A stretch of DNA of 64,000 nt from Paraburkholderia sp. (GCF_004298475.1 NZ_SCRP01000002.1:310001-374000), one strand, 5' to 3'; positions 1 through 8,727 are shown, counted from the stretch's first letter. Notes: generated by a model from the letters alone, not told the origin. Program-made: numbers and translations.

Positions 1-478
1 GCACCTGGCCCGGTAGATAGCCGAGCGATGCAATCGTGTTGCCGCCGCGTAGGCCGCCCGTAGCGCTCGCATTCGCGAGGATTGATTGCTGACCGAGCTG
101 CATCGAGGTCGTATAGAGCGGATTGGACGTCAGGCCATTGATCGCCGACTGTTGTGCGCCCGAACCGTTCGCACCGGTCAGACTGTTGAGCTGTGAGAGG
201 ACGCCACGGTAGCCGCCGAGGCCGCCCTGATAGTCGCTCATCGCGCCGTTATAGCCGGTGAGCGCGCCCGTACCGGCATCGACGTAGGGCTTCAGCAGAT
301 CCCGAATCTTGTTGAATTCGTAGTTCTGCTCTTGGACGCCAGCCTGCGCCGCACCAGCCTGCGTATCGGCGGCAGATTGCGCGGCATTGCCGCCAATCAC
401 TGCGCCCGCAACGCTGCCAGCCGCCGCAAGTCCGCCCCCGATCAGCGCAGCAGTACCCGCAGAAATTCCGAAGGCCAT
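1..478 (-). CDS. Putative DNA ejection/internal virion protein, C-terminus cut by window edge
   Basis: An ATG at 478 opens a frame that runs off the left end (159 residues visible). The N-terminus is a Gly/Ala-rich hydrophobic stretch with GGG, GSVAGAVIGG and similar motifs, followed by a polar segment (EQNYEFNKIRDLLKPYVDAG) and a Gly/Ser/Asn-rich region. An N-terminal glycine-rich hydrophobic helix is common in podovirus proteins ejected with DNA (P22 gp7/gp20/gp16 class). Its place downstream of the gp10-like gene is where P22 carries its ejection genes. The family is inferred from position and composition; no specific motif proves it. Confidence 0.55.
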   Translation of the reverse strand, partial: MAFGISAGTAALIGGGLAAAGSVAGAVIGGNAAQSAADTQAGAAQAGVQEQNYEFNKIRDLLKPYVDAGTGALTGYNGAMSDYQGGLGGYRGVLSQLNSLTGANGSGAQQSAINGLTSNPLYTTSMQLGQQSILANASATGGLRGGNTIASLGYLPGQV

Positions 479-480
479 GA

Positions 481-996
481 TTAGTCCTCGATACGGTTAG
501 CGATTAATTGCTTGTTCTCGCTGCCGCCGAGCAGCTCGCAGGCCTTCGATTCAGTCAACAGTTCAACCAGCTTTTCCGGATCGGTTTCATCCGTCGGAAA
601 GAAGTTGGTCCATACCGAGTCCTCAAGCGCATAGGCGGCATTCTTCTGCCCGGGCATAACCGTCAACATGTGCGGTGCCGCGATTTCGACGATTCCGTTA
701 TCCGTTACCAGTTTCAGACGCCCAGCGGACAACACTGCAAGGTTCTGCGTCTTATGAATCGCGCCAGTAATCACGGTGCCTTTCGGGATCGTTATCTCGC
801 GCGCGGCCATGCCGGGCGCGAAATACCAGCGCGCCGGACAATCGGTTTGCGGAAGCTTCTGGAGTTCGCGCTCGAGCGCGTCGACGCGCGCCCGCATCGG
901 CGGTAGCGCGCGGCCGGTGAAGCTCGAGGCGGGAGAGTAGTCGGGATGCATGTGCGTCGAGTCGGTCGGTTGCGACATGCGGATGCATGCCGACAT
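481..996 (-). CDS. Cupin-like phage structural/accessory protein
   Basis: A 171-residue protein. Residues about 55-150 read as a beta-rich, cupin-like domain (WYFAPGMAAREITIPKGT, then HKTQNLAVLSAGRL, then HMLTVMPGQKNAAYA), with His and Gly at turn positions typical of a jelly-roll. The acidic C-terminus ends LIANRIED. Proteins of this kind occur among podophage virion genes, but their role is not known to me. Several in-frame Met codons (residues 1, 7, 16) make the start uncertain. It stops 3 bases before the ATG of the ejection-type gene and is probably co-transcribed with it. Confidence 0.7.
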   Translation of the reverse strand: MSACIRMSQPTDSTHMHPDYSPASSFTGRALPPMRARVDALERELQKLPQTDCPARWYFAPGMAAREITIPKGTVITGAIHKTQNLAVLSAGRLKLVTDNGIVEIAAPHMLTVMPGQKNAAYALEDSVWTNFFPTDETDPEKLVELLTESKACELLGGSENKQLIANRIED

Positions 997-1131
997 GAAA
1001 CTGACTCGCGTCGCACTGCCTATAGGAAATTGCCCGATACGCGGCTACGGACAACAATTTGTTGCGTCGAACACTACATCAATCGGCGTTTAATTTCAAG
1101 GAAACGCCATTTAAAGCATTCAGTTATCGCG

Positions 1132-1461
1132 TCACGATGCGACGGCCCCGGAAACTGTCAGAGTCGCGCCGTTCGTGCTCGCATAGAGCGACATGCCGGA
1201 GGTCAGCTTCTGGTTGATCGCGTTGATCAGCGGCAGCGCGGCGCCCGGCGGGACCGACACGCGGTCGATGTGCGTCGCATCGGCGGCGCTCGTGCCGATG
1301 TACAGGTCGACGACCGCATTGCTCGCCGCACCCACTGGGTTCCATGCACTTGCCGCGGTAATCGATACCTGCGAGCCATTCGGCACGGCCCCATAAACGG
1401 CGGCCGCACTTGCCGCATTGACTACCTGACAGAGCTGCGCCCAGTTCATTTGCGTCGGCAT
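1132..1461 (-). CDS. Phage protein of unknown function
   Basis: A 109-residue Ala/Ser/Thr-rich protein starting MPTQMNWAQLCQVVNAAS, with alternating hydrophobic and polar residues suggesting beta structure. I recognise no family. It sits 9 bases after the preceding virion gene, in the stretch that normally holds tail and fibre-associated genes. The next gene downstream starts about 135 bases further on, and I see nothing specific in that gap. The AGGAGAA before its ATG supports the start. Confidence 0.65.
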   Translation of the reverse strand: MPTQMNWAQLCQVVNAASAAAVYGAVPNGSQVSITAASAWNPVGAASNAVVDLYIGTSAADATHIDRVSVPPGAALPLINAINQKLTSGMSLYASTNGATLTVSGAVAS

Positions 1462-1470
1462 GATGTTCTC

Positions 1471-2310
1471 CTATAGACCGGGTCGGGCCTTGATGTAGCC
1501 GTCCGCCGTCATGGTTGAGGTGGTGAAGGTCGCCTGCGCGACGAGGTACACAGTTGCGGCGCTCGCGAGCACGATGCGCGTGAGCGGGACCGGCACGTCG
1601 TAAGAGCCGCCCGTGATCGCCTCCTGAAACTTCGTCTGCGTGTCGGGCGTACCGAGCGCTCCGGATGACGTCGAAACGCCGCCCGCGATCTGCTGCACGA
1701 CCGTCGTGGCGGCCGCATTGAAAACGATAGAGCCGGATAGGTCCCACGTGCCGGCGGCCAGCTGGATGCTCGCGACGTTTGCAGCGGTGCCCGAGGTGAG
1801 CGACGTGCCGGTCGTAGAGGCTTGCTGGAACGCGACGAGCGGCTGCTGCTTCAGGTAGTTGCCGGGCGCCTGTCCGATATTGCTCGCGATCTCCAGACGA
1901 GCGAGAACGCCGCCCTGTGCCGATGTGGCCGGAACCGGAACCGACGACTGCGCCGCGAGCATCGCGAGCAGGCCAGCAGGGATGCCCTGCGCCGGCGCCT
2001 GCGCATTCGCACCCATCGACAGGAATGCGGAAAGCGCGGGATTCTGCGGCACGGATACCGACGAGTTTGCCCCCATCGACAATAGCGCGAACGGCGCGGC
2101 GCTCTGCGGGGGCGTTACCTGCGCATTCGCGCCCATCGAGACGAACTGGATCGCCGCCGTGTTGTTGTCGATCCCCTGCGGCAGGTTCTTCGTGACGTCC
2201 AGCGTGATCGTCTCGAGTCGGCGCACAGCCGACTGATTCATGCCGAACGCTTCCGCCAACTCCTTGCGGTTCGGGGGAGAGGTCTGGATGTTATAGCTGC
2301 GCGCGGTCAT
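1471..2310 (-). CDS. Putative virion protein with three SMGAN repeats
   Basis: A 279-residue protein. The N-terminus contains a short helix-turn-helix-like stretch (PPNRKELAEAFGMNQSAVRR). Residues about 55-105 hold three copies of a motif around SMGAN(A/S) separated by about 20 residues of Pro/Gln/Ala. The C-terminal half is beta-rich (ASIQLAAGTWDLSGSIVFN). This suggests a repeat-bearing stalk followed by a C-terminal beta domain, as in small tail or head fibre proteins. It overlaps the upstream gp10-like gene by 4 bases, so the two are probably translationally coupled. Function is inferred from composition and neighbours. Confidence 0.7.
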   Translation of the reverse strand: MTARSYNIQTSPPNRKELAEAFGMNQSAVRRLETITLDVTKNLPQGIDNNTAAIQFVSMGANAQVTPPQSAAPFALLSMGANSSVSVPQNPALSAFLSMGANAQAPAQGIPAGLLAMLAAQSSVPVPATSAQGGVLARLEIASNIGQAPGNYLKQQPLVAFQQASTTGTSLTSGTAANVASIQLAAGTWDLSGSIVFNAAATTVVQQIAGGVSTSSGALGTPDTQTKFQEAITGGSYDVPVPLTRIVLASAATVYLVAQATFTTSTMTADGYIKARPGL

Positions 2311-3764
2311 GCCATCAGCGGCTCGCCGTCCGCCTCGAGTGCCGCAAATGAGATCGGCGCGGCGTTGTAGCCGGCGAACCGATAGCCGCGGAAGTTCCGG
2401 AACTTATGCTTCGGACGCCATTGCGCGCGCTTTTGCGTCTGCCCCTGCGCACCCATCGAGATGTAGCGCGGCGTGCTCCAGATGCGTCCGTCGTCCGTGT
2501 ACTGCAGGCTCATCATGTCCTGTTCGCCGAGCGCGGCGCGGCCGTAGGTGCCGATCAGCTCGAGCATTGTCACGAGGAAGCCGTGCGCCTTGTTGTAGGC
2601 GAACATCGTGTCGAACTGCCAGCGCGCGTCGACGCCGTACTGTGCGGCTGTCGTGCGATCGATGAAGCCGACGCGCTGGTCGTACTTGTCGCCCATCACG
2701 AACTTGCCGTAGCAATAGACCGGGTGCCACGCACGCCACGCGCCGTTGCCGTCGGCGCTCGAATCGAGCAGAAACCAGAGTGGCTCCTGCGCGGCCTGTG
2801 AGCCGGCCACGTCATAGACCAGCGTGTAGTCGGACAGATGCAGGTAGATGAACTGCTGCTCTTTCTCCGCGCGATATTCGAGCGTCGCGCTGCCGTAAAG
2901 CTGCAGCTCGGTGTACTGCCCGAGGATCATCTCGACCTCGCGCGTGGCGATCTTCGTCGCGATACCGAGGCCGACCGATAGCCAGACGCTCGGCGCTTCT
3001 TCCTCATCGCCGCCCACGAATGCGAATCCCTGACTCGTGCGGCACTTCGCATACGGTCCGATCACACCCTTCTGGATCGTCGCGCCCGTATTCTCGGTGA
3101 ACGGGAAGCCCGTACCGCCGGTATTGTCGAACACCGCGATCGTGTAGCGATTGCACATGTACAGCTCGTTGCGGAACTTCAGCACCGCGTAGAGCGAATC
3201 CTGCGCATTGCTATCGTTGCCGAAGAGCTGCGAATTGATCGTGAACTGGTTGGCGAGCTGCGTGACATAGCACTGCGTGCCGTCGGTCATCACGAAATAG
3301 CCCCCCATCCAGAGCAGATCGATCGGCGAGCCGACATTCGGGTCGGTGCATTTCTGGAGGGCCGGCGCGCCCAGCGTCGTGCCGGCAAGCGTCTGGATCG
3401 TATAGAAGAACAACTGCTTCGCGCTGACGATGCCAATGCCCTGGTTCGTGTAGCCGCGCGCCATCGCGACCGGGCTGCCATCGTCTGGTACCTGGCCGAG
3501 CACCGTCACCATGCCGCTCGCATTCACCGAGACGAAGTTCGTGCCGATCACGCGGTAGCACGTGCCCTGCCAGACGATCGCGCCGCGGTCGTGGCCGGCG
3601 AGCGCCGGTGCGCCGACGTCGAAGCGCGTCAGTCCTTCTGCGGAGCGGAAGAACATGCTGCTGATGCCAGTCTTCTTCATGACCGGCACCATGTTGCGCG
3701 GGTAGGACGTCCGGAACTCCGCGCCGACGTCGGTATACGTGCCCGAGGAGATCGGGATCTGCAT
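2307..3764 (-). CDS. P22 gp10-like packaged-DNA stabilisation protein
   Basis: A 485-residue protein starting MQIPISSGTYTDVGAEFRT, resembling the P22 gp10 hub family (Phage_stabilise). In P22, gp10 joins the gp4 ring below the portal and plugs the head after packaging. Visible features are the N-terminal region that sets trajectory and pressure-like loops (SYPRNMVPVMKK), repeated beta-blades through the middle (NQGIGIVSAKQLFFYTI, WMGGYFVMTDGTQCYV), and a C-terminal DGRIWSTPRYISMGAQGQ segment typical of the family. Its place after the gp4-like gene fits the P22 order gp5, gp4, gp10. Confidence 0.88.
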   Translation of the reverse strand: MQIPISSGTYTDVGAEFRTSYPRNMVPVMKKTGISSMFFRSAEGLTRFDVGAPALAGHDRGAIVWQGTCYRVIGTNFVSVNASGMVTVLGQVPDDGSPVAMARGYTNQGIGIVSAKQLFFYTIQTLAGTTLGAPALQKCTDPNVGSPIDLLWMGGYFVMTDGTQCYVTQLANQFTINSQLFGNDSNAQDSLYAVLKFRNELYMCNRYTIAVFDNTGGTGFPFTENTGATIQKGVIGPYAKCRTSQGFAFVGGDEEEAPSVWLSVGLGIATKIATREVEMILGQYTELQLYGSATLEYRAEKEQQFIYLHLSDYTLVYDVAGSQAAQEPLWFLLDSSADGNGAWRAWHPVYCYGKFVMGDKYDQRVGFIDRTTAAQYGVDARWQFDTMFAYNKAHGFLVTMLELIGTYGRAALGEQDMMSLQYTDDGRIWSTPRYISMGAQGQTQKRAQWRPKHKFRNFRGYRFAGYNAAPISFAALEADGEPLMA

Positions 3765-3765
3765 G

Positions 3766-4104
3766 TCAGGCGGCGGCGCTCTGGAAGCCTTCGCCCGGCG
3801 TCACGTAGACGGTGCCGGTGTTCGCGCCGGTCGTGACGAGGGACATGCCGCCGAAGGTGTCGCTCTTCGTGATCACCTCCGACGAGTTCGGGCCGATCGG
3901 ATAGTCGCCTTGCGTGGCGCCGGCTGCGGCGACCGCTGGCGTCGCAGGAGACACTCCTGAGCACCGCACGAACACCGTGAACGCGTTCGGGTTCAGCACG
4001 CGCACCTGCTTGGCGGCCGGATCGACGCCGATTTCCGTGTGCGTGCTGCTGACGGTGACGGCCTGCGTTTGTGCGTAGGCCGGCGAGAAGGGTTGGTTCA
4101 GCAT
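3766..4104 (-). CDS. Small virion-region protein, unknown function
   Basis: A 112-residue protein (MLNQPFSPAYAQTQAVTVSS) rich in Val/Thr/Gly/Ala with an all-beta look (VRVLNPNAFTVFVRC, GTVYVTPGEGFQS). It lies between a 209-residue virion-region protein and the gp10-like gene with only 1-3 bases between stops and starts, so it is surely part of the structural operon. It may be a decoration or head-joining accessory, but no family is recognised. Confidence 0.7.
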   Translation of the reverse strand: MLNQPFSPAYAQTQAVTVSSTHTEIGVDPAAKQVRVLNPNAFTVFVRCSGVSPATPAVAAAGATQGDYPIGPNSSEVITKSDTFGGMSLVTTGANTGTVYVTPGEGFQSAAA

Positions 4105-4107
4105 GGT

Positions 4108-4737
4108 TCAGACTCCGTCGAGCGGCTGCACGATGAGGCTCGCGCGGCTGATGGAAAGCGTCGTTGCGGCGTCCGCCGATGCGACGAGCTGGATGATGTC
4201 GCCCAGGTTGAGCTGGCTGTTGACGTTATTCGGGTTCTGCAAGATCCCCGAGAACGTGTAGCACTGGTTCGCGCCGGTGCCCGTGGCGATCGCCTCGAAC
4301 TCGGACGTGAAGAACGGTCCGCCGACCGGGCCCGTCTGCAGCGCCAGCGTCAGCACGCGCGGCGACGGCAGCGAGCCGATGAGCGACACCCAGAAAGCGC
4401 AGGCCTTGATCGCACGCGTAGCCTGCAGGAGGCCCGTCGTCACGTTCTGCGTGAGCGATTGACCGTCCGCGCTGAGCACCGAATTGCCGTTCGCGTCGTA
4501 GGGCGTGACGATGGCCGGCGTCGTCGTGAGCGCGAGCGTCTCGGCCTGCGTGCGGCGCAGTGCGTAGAGCGAGCCAGCCAGCAGCAGGCCGCCGGCCGAG
4601 AACGTGAAGGCCGACTGGAAGAGCGAGAGCAGCGACGAGAGCGAGGCGTACCGCGGCTGTCCGTTGCCGGTGTTCCAGATCGCGATTAGATCTGAGACCG
4701 AGAGCTGCGTGTCTTGCGAAAGCTGATTGATGTTCAT
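4108..4737 (-). CDS. Virion-region protein, unknown function
   Basis: A 209-residue protein starting MNINQLSQDTQLSVSDLIAIW. The first 50 residues look like the short leader that begins many phage fibre or spike proteins (QLSVSDLIAIWNTGNGQPRYASLSSLLSL). The rest is beta-rich with Asn/Gly/Thr turns. That N-terminal pattern often attaches a protein to the virion, so a small head fibre or decoration protein is a reasonable guess. It lies between the gp4-like and gp10-like genes, a position where P22 has no extra gene. Confidence 0.68.
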   Translation of the reverse strand: MNINQLSQDTQLSVSDLIAIWNTGNGQPRYASLSSLLSLFQSAFTFSAGGLLLAGSLYALRRTQAETLALTTTPAIVTPYDANGNSVLSADGQSLTQNVTTGLLQATRAIKACAFWVSLIGSLPSPRVLTLALQTGPVGGPFFTSEFEAIATGTGANQCYTFSGILQNPNNVNSQLNLGDIIQLVASADAATTLSISRASLIVQPLDGV

Positions 4738-4746
4738 GGACGGTCC

Positions 4747-5241
4747 TTAATTGCTGTCGGGCCATGGATCGCCGCTCGGCTCGAGCAGCGCATCGGTCGT
4801 CGTTGTGACGCGGTCGACCGGCGCGAAGAACTGCTGATTCTTCGTGTTGCGGCGGTTGCCGAGACCGATCGGCATATGACGCGGCATCTGCATCTGGGGG
4901 ATCGACTGTGCAGCGACGAGGCAGAGCGTGCGATAGCCCTCGGTGGCCGCGCGGATGGTGTCGGCGTGCAGCTGCTTGCCGAGCGTCGACGCCAGCCGGC
5001 GCGCAAGGTTCGTATAGAACGCTTCCTCGGCCCAGTCCGGGATGCCGACGTTATCGTTGACCGATGCCTGGCTGCCGGCGAGGTTATAGCCGAGACGGAT
5101 ACCGCGGGCGTCCCAGCCAGCCGCCATGCGTTCGAGCCGCATGAGCGCGGTATTGCGCTCTTCCGGCGTCACGTCGAAGACGTAGCCGGCGAGCGCGATT
5201 TCCTCGTATGCAGCGTTGACGAGATCGCCCTTGGTGGTCAT
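4747..5241 (-). CDS. P22 gp4-like head-completion/tail accessory protein
   Basis: A 164-residue, mostly helical protein (MTTKGDLVNAAYEEIALAG) matching the P22 tail accessory factor gp4 family in length and pattern. It has an N-terminal helix, a central LMRLERMAAGWDARGIRLGY segment with a conserved W, and an EEAFYTNLARRLA helix. In P22, gp4 binds under the portal ring after packaging and is the first head-completion protein. Its location between coat and gp10-like genes agrees. The Pro-rich C-terminal tail (LLEPSGDPWPDSN) is likely flexible. Confidence 0.85.
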   Translation of the reverse strand: MTTKGDLVNAAYEEIALAGYVFDVTPEERNTALMRLERMAAGWDARGIRLGYNLAGSQASVNDNVGIPDWAEEAFYTNLARRLASTLGKQLHADTIRAATEGYRTLCLVAAQSIPQMQMPRHMPIGLGNRRNTKNQQFFAPVDRVTTTTDALLEPSGDPWPDSN

Positions 5242-5244
5242 GGC

Positions 5245-5649
5245 TTACTTCCCGTCGGCAGCCGGCTTGGTCTGCTTGGCCTGCTTGCCAGCATCAGCAG
5301 TGGCCGCCGCGGTCGCGCGCTCGAGCTCGGCGAGGCGACGCTCGATCTCTTCCTGCATGGCCGTGAGTTTCAGTTCGCGCGCATCCAGATCGGCGCGGCG
5401 CGCGTCGTCTTCGGCTGCCTGACGTTCGCGCTCGGCGCGCTCCTGCTCGGCACGCGCAGCAGCGGCGCGATGCTCGGCTTCACCAGCATGCTCGCCCTTG
5501 CCTGCCTCGGTCGGCGTACGGAACCAGCCTTGATCGAGGAACTCATCGACCTGGTGCTCGTCGACGATCAGCCAGTCGACGTGCACGTCGTGAATACGTT
5601 CCTGCGTGCCCTTGCGATACAGCATCGTGGGCGCTCTCATCGGGACCAT
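5245..5649 (-). CDS. Coiled-coil virion-region protein
   Basis: I chose the ATG at 5649 (MVPMRAPTMLYRKG) because GGAG lies 7 bases upstream; a longer frame would run back through a terminator hairpin. The 134-residue protein has an N-terminal domain (about 1-50) with KGTQERIHDVHVDWLIVDE and EFLDQGWFRTP. A long charged helix rich in Ala, Glu and Arg follows (about 55-115, heptad-like), then a Lys-rich tail. Similar small proteins lie next to coat genes in podophages, but their job is unknown to me. Confidence 0.7.
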   Translation of the reverse strand: MVPMRAPTMLYRKGTQERIHDVHVDWLIVDEHQVDEFLDQGWFRTPTEAGKGEHAGEAEHRAAAARAEQERAERERQAAEDDARRADLDARELKLTAMQEEIERRLAELERATAAATADAGKQAKQTKPAADGK

Positions 5650-5665
5650 TCGAATCTCCTGAAAG

Positions 5666-5690
5666 GGAAAAAGCCGCCCCGAAGGGCGGC
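5666..5690 (-). terminator. Rho-independent terminator inside the virion operon
   Basis: On the minus strand GCCGCCC-TTCG-GGGCGGC is followed by TTTTT. This is a 7-bp GC stem with a stable UUCG loop. It sits 8 bases beyond the stop of the 230-residue gene and before the coiled-coil gene, so it should cut or attenuate late transcription after the coat and decoration genes. Confidence 0.88.
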
Positions 5691-5697
5691 CCAAGAA

Positions 5698-6390
5698 TTA
5701 CCGCGGAACGAAGCTCATCGTCGGCGCGACCGAGTAGGTCGTGATGACCTGATCGCCCGCGCTGACCGGCACCACAGCCGGCGTCGCCGCGGCGATCTGG
5801 ATCGTCGTCGCGCCGCGCTTGAGCTGGATATTGGTCACGGTGCCGCCCGTGACGACGACAAAGCCGGCGGCCGTCGCCGTGTAGGCCGAGCCGCTGGCCG
5901 GGGGCGTGATCGATGCGATCGCGCCGATATGCCCCCACGCCGCCGAGTTCGCGCCGCCGATGCACTGCCACACCGATGCATCGCAGCGCGTCTCGAAGAT
6001 CGCGTTGTTCGCGTTCAGCGACTGGCTTGCCGCGCCCTCGACGTTGTTGCCGGCTGCATCGATGAGCGTCACCGCATTCGCCGAGGCAAACGCCGCGTCG
6101 GCGCGCTTGACCATCAGGTAACGGCCCTGCGAGACGGTGGCGTTCGGAAACACGACCTGCACGTTCTGGCTCGATGCGTCGACCTCAATGAAGGCGTCGT
6201 CCTTGGTCACCGTGTACACGTACGGGTTCGGGTCGGTCGAGGCCGCCACAACCTTGGTGACCGAGGCGAACACATAGCCTGCGGCGCCCGCCGGACCGAC
6301 ACTGGATCCAGCCTGACCGCTGCCGCCCAAGCCGTTGGCGAGGGAGCCAGCGACGACGATATCCTGCTTGTAACGAGTAATGGTTGCCAT
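5698..6390 (-). CDS. Putative head decoration protein
   Basis: A 230-residue protein directly downstream of the coat gene. It starts MATITRYKQDIVVAGSLANG with a Gly/Ser-rich N-terminus. The middle is beta-rich with the pattern KDDAFIEVDASSQNVQVVFPN ... GRYLMVKRADAAF ... NAVTLIDAAGNNVEGA ... NANNAIFETRCDASVWQCIGG, the common phage fold for small exposed virion proteins. The C-terminal half (GFVVVTGGTVTNIQLKRG) may form a second domain. Its gene position and strong expected expression (before the terminator, as for coat) support a decoration role. Confidence 0.68.
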   Translation of the reverse strand: MATITRYKQDIVVAGSLANGLGGSGQAGSSVGPAGAAGYVFASVTKVVAASTDPNPYVYTVTKDDAFIEVDASSQNVQVVFPNATVSQGRYLMVKRADAAFASANAVTLIDAAGNNVEGAASQSLNANNAIFETRCDASVWQCIGGANSAAWGHIGAIASITPPASGSAYTATAAGFVVVTGGTVTNIQLKRGATTIQIAAATPAVVPVSAGDQVITTYSVAPTMSFVPR

Positions 6391-6405
6391 GATCTCGCGC
6401 TCCCC

Positions 6406-7659
6406 TTAGACCTGGTTGAAGAGCTCGACACCGCACATCTCGGTGTTGAGGACGGCCACGCCGAAGAAGATGTCCGCGCGGTACTTGATGAGCTTCGTGT
6501 TGATGTCCTGGAACTTCGACAGCTCGACCTCGATACCCTGCTCGGTCGTCGCACGCAGCACTTGCACGCCGGCATCCGTCGGCGTCGCGAAGCGGCCCGG
6601 CAGCAGCTCGACTGCGTCGCGCTTCCAGTGCGGGTTGAGCGCCGAACCTGCGGTGTTCAGCCACGTGATGGCCGCACCGTTGGCCGGCGTCGCCGAGACG
6701 TTCTGGTAGCAGAGCTCGGCGTTCGAGCCGCCCTGGCCGCTGATGAACGGAGGCGTGATCTGCAGGTGCGTGCCGTCGACCACCGACACGACACGGAAGG
6801 TCTTCGGCTGACCGGTGTCCTGCTTGGTGATGTGGTGCACCGAATCGACGCCCGCAACCTGGAAGCAGTCACCCGCCGCGATGCTGGCCGTCGCGCTGAC
6901 CTGGATCGTCTGGAAGCGGTTGTCGACGTTCGTCACTTCGCCATACGACGAAGCGATGGTCGCCTGCGGCGTGTAGTACTGGTTCGCCGCGCCGATCGTG
7001 ATGGCACCGCCGGCTGCCGCGATGATGCGCGGCGCGTAGTCCATCTTGTACACGTCGAAGTTCGCGACCTCGCCGATGTACGCCTTGTCGTACGCGGTTT
7101 CCGGACGACCCTGCAGCGTCTGACGCGCCGCGAGGTTGCTCGCCATCGAGTTGTAGTCGCGCGACGAGTAGGCCGAGAAGCGCTCGCCCATGCCGAGGCC
7201 TTGCTCGTTGTAGACCGAGTCGATCGCGGCGACGTCGTCGAAGCCGGAGGCGGCCGACGTGCGCTTGATCACCAGCGAGCCGAGCGACGTGACGGCGTTG
7301 TTCACGGCAACGTTGATGTCCGACGCCAGCTTCTGCTTTGCGGCGTCGCCGAGGCGGTTTTCCTGCAGCGCGTCGCGCAATTCGAGCGCCGTCATCGTCC
7401 ACGGCACCGAACGCGGCTGGTTGATGGATGCCGGCACCGACAGCTGCGTGTAGCTGTTGAAGTTGCCGGTCATGTCCGTGCCCGCGTACGACTGGGCGAT
7501 GTACGGCATCGGACGCCAGATGATGTTGATCGAGCGTTCCATCGCTTGCTGGTCGGTGTTGTACTTCCGGACCATGCGCGACAGAACCATCGCATCTTCG
7601 AAGCCCTCGAGCAGTTGCTCGAAGGCTACCCGTTCCTCTTTCGAGAAGTTGTTCGACAT
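6406..7659 (-). CDS. Major coat protein, P22 gp5-like
   Basis: A 417-residue protein, close to P22 coat (430). The N-terminal helix MSNNFSKEERVAFEQLLEGFEDAMVLSRMV and the stretch IIWRPMPYIAQSYAGTD are characteristic of the P22 coat family. An inserted beta domain (about 215-330: VTNVDNRFQTIQVSATAS, THLQITPPFISGQGG) corresponds to the I-domain. The C-terminal LIKYRADIFFGVAVLNTEMCG is the conserved HK97-fold end. It follows the scaffold gene and precedes the decoration gene, as expected. Confidence 0.92.
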   Translation of the reverse strand: MSNNFSKEERVAFEQLLEGFEDAMVLSRMVRKYNTDQQAMERSINIIWRPMPYIAQSYAGTDMTGNFNSYTQLSVPASINQPRSVPWTMTALELRDALQENRLGDAAKQKLASDINVAVNNAVTSLGSLVIKRTSAASGFDDVAAIDSVYNEQGLGMGERFSAYSSRDYNSMASNLAARQTLQGRPETAYDKAYIGEVANFDVYKMDYAPRIIAAAGGAITIGAANQYYTPQATIASSYGEVTNVDNRFQTIQVSATASIAAGDCFQVAGVDSVHHITKQDTGQPKTFRVVSVVDGTHLQITPPFISGQGGSNAELCYQNVSATPANGAAITWLNTAGSALNPHWKRDAVELLPGRFATPTDAGVQVLRATTEQGIEVELSKFQDINTKLIKYRADIFFGVAVLNTEMCGVELFNQV

Positions 7660-7702
7660 TTCAGCTGCTCCTGTCCAAATTGGCGGAGAGCAGCTGCGTC
7701 AC

Positions 7703-8638
7703 CTACTTGCGCGCTTGCGCTTGTTTCAGTTGCCGTTTATAGGCGTGGACCTTCGAGTAATCGCCGGTCTTCTCCGCCTCGGCCCGCAGCTGCTCGAGTT
7801 TCTTCTCGCCGCCGCCGGCCGCCGGAGCGCCAGCAGATGACGAGACGCGCCCTTCTGGCGCGGCTTTGTTGTTCGCAGTACGGGACGTGGACACTTTCAA
7901 CTCTCCTTCGAGCTTGCCAGCCGCGAACGCGAACCGGACGGGATCTTTGATTTGAGCCAGCTGCTTCAGCTTGTTCGGGTACTTCCCGAGCGCGGCAACG
8001 AGGTATTCGGGCTTCTCGGCGCCAGCCAGCAGCACACCCTGCTGCGTGACGTCGAGTGCATCGACCACATCGTCTTCCAGCTCCCGGAAACCCTTGATAC
8101 GCGCGGCGCCCGCGCGATAGGAGTTCTGACGCTCTTCAAGCGCTTGCTTGCGCTTGCCTTCCGCTGCTTGCTGTTCGGCCTGCGCGGCATCGACCTGGCG
8201 CTTCGTCTCGTACCACTTGCCGAGCGCTTCGTCGAACTTGCCTTCGTCGTAGTCGAAATCCTCGAGCTTCGGCTTCGCGCCGAGCGTCGGGACTTGTACC
8301 TGCTGCGGTTGCTGCGTCTGTTCCTTCGCTTCGAACTGCCGGACCGTGCGATTCAGTTCGGCAATGCGCTTGCGCATATCGCGGATGGTGCTGTTCTCAC
8401 CTTCCGAGCCTTGGCTCTCTGAGGCCGGCGGGACCTCGTCGCCGAATTGCAGGCTGAACTCCTCTTCGCCTTCGCCTTCGCCTGACGTGCCTTCGGTCCC
8501 GCCTTCGGGGGGATCGGTCTGCTCGCCATTTGCGGCGCTGCCGGGGCCTTCCGTGCCGTTTCCGGCACCAAGGCCATCCGAACCTGCGTCAAGGAGGTCG
8601 TTTTCCTGCGTTTCCAGCGTTTCTGCCGTGGTTTCCAT
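7703..8638 (-). CDS. Scaffolding protein, P22 gp8-like
   Basis: A 311-residue highly charged protein. The N-terminal third is acidic and disordered (Glu/Gly/Ser/Thr-rich). The centre is helical with Gln-rich stretches (VRQFEAKEQTQQPQQ, KRQVDAAQAEQQAAEGK). The C-terminus ends in a basic helix (YSKVHAYKRQLKQAQARK). A basic C-terminal helix-turn-helix is the coat-binding part of P22 scaffold, and P22 gp8 has a similar length (303). The gene lies immediately before coat. The assignment rests on composition, length and position. Confidence 0.82.
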   Translation of the reverse strand: METTAETLETQENDLLDAGSDGLGAGNGTEGPGSAANGEQTDPPEGGTEGTSGEGEGEEEFSLQFGDEVPPASESQGSEGENSTIRDMRKRIAELNRTVRQFEAKEQTQQPQQVQVPTLGAKPKLEDFDYDEGKFDEALGKWYETKRQVDAAQAEQQAAEGKRKQALEERQNSYRAGAARIKGFRELEDDVVDALDVTQQGVLLAGAEKPEYLVAALGKYPNKLKQLAQIKDPVRFAFAAGKLEGELKVSTSRTANNKAAPEGRVSSSAGAPAAGGGEKKLEQLRAEAEKTGDYSKVHAYKRQLKQAQARK

Positions 8639-8727
8639 TCGATCACCGTGTCGACTCGCGATATCAGGCTTCGCGGAAAGCCTGTCGCATTGTTAGCAAT
8701 AAATTGCGGCTATTTCAAGTTATTTCG

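Noticed and set aside
4714..7950. A 1078-residue open frame on the plus strand opposite the coat, decoration and gp4-like genes
   Set aside because: It is antisense to well-supported virion genes, Arg/Ala/Asp-rich with no domain, and results from high GC at third codon positions.
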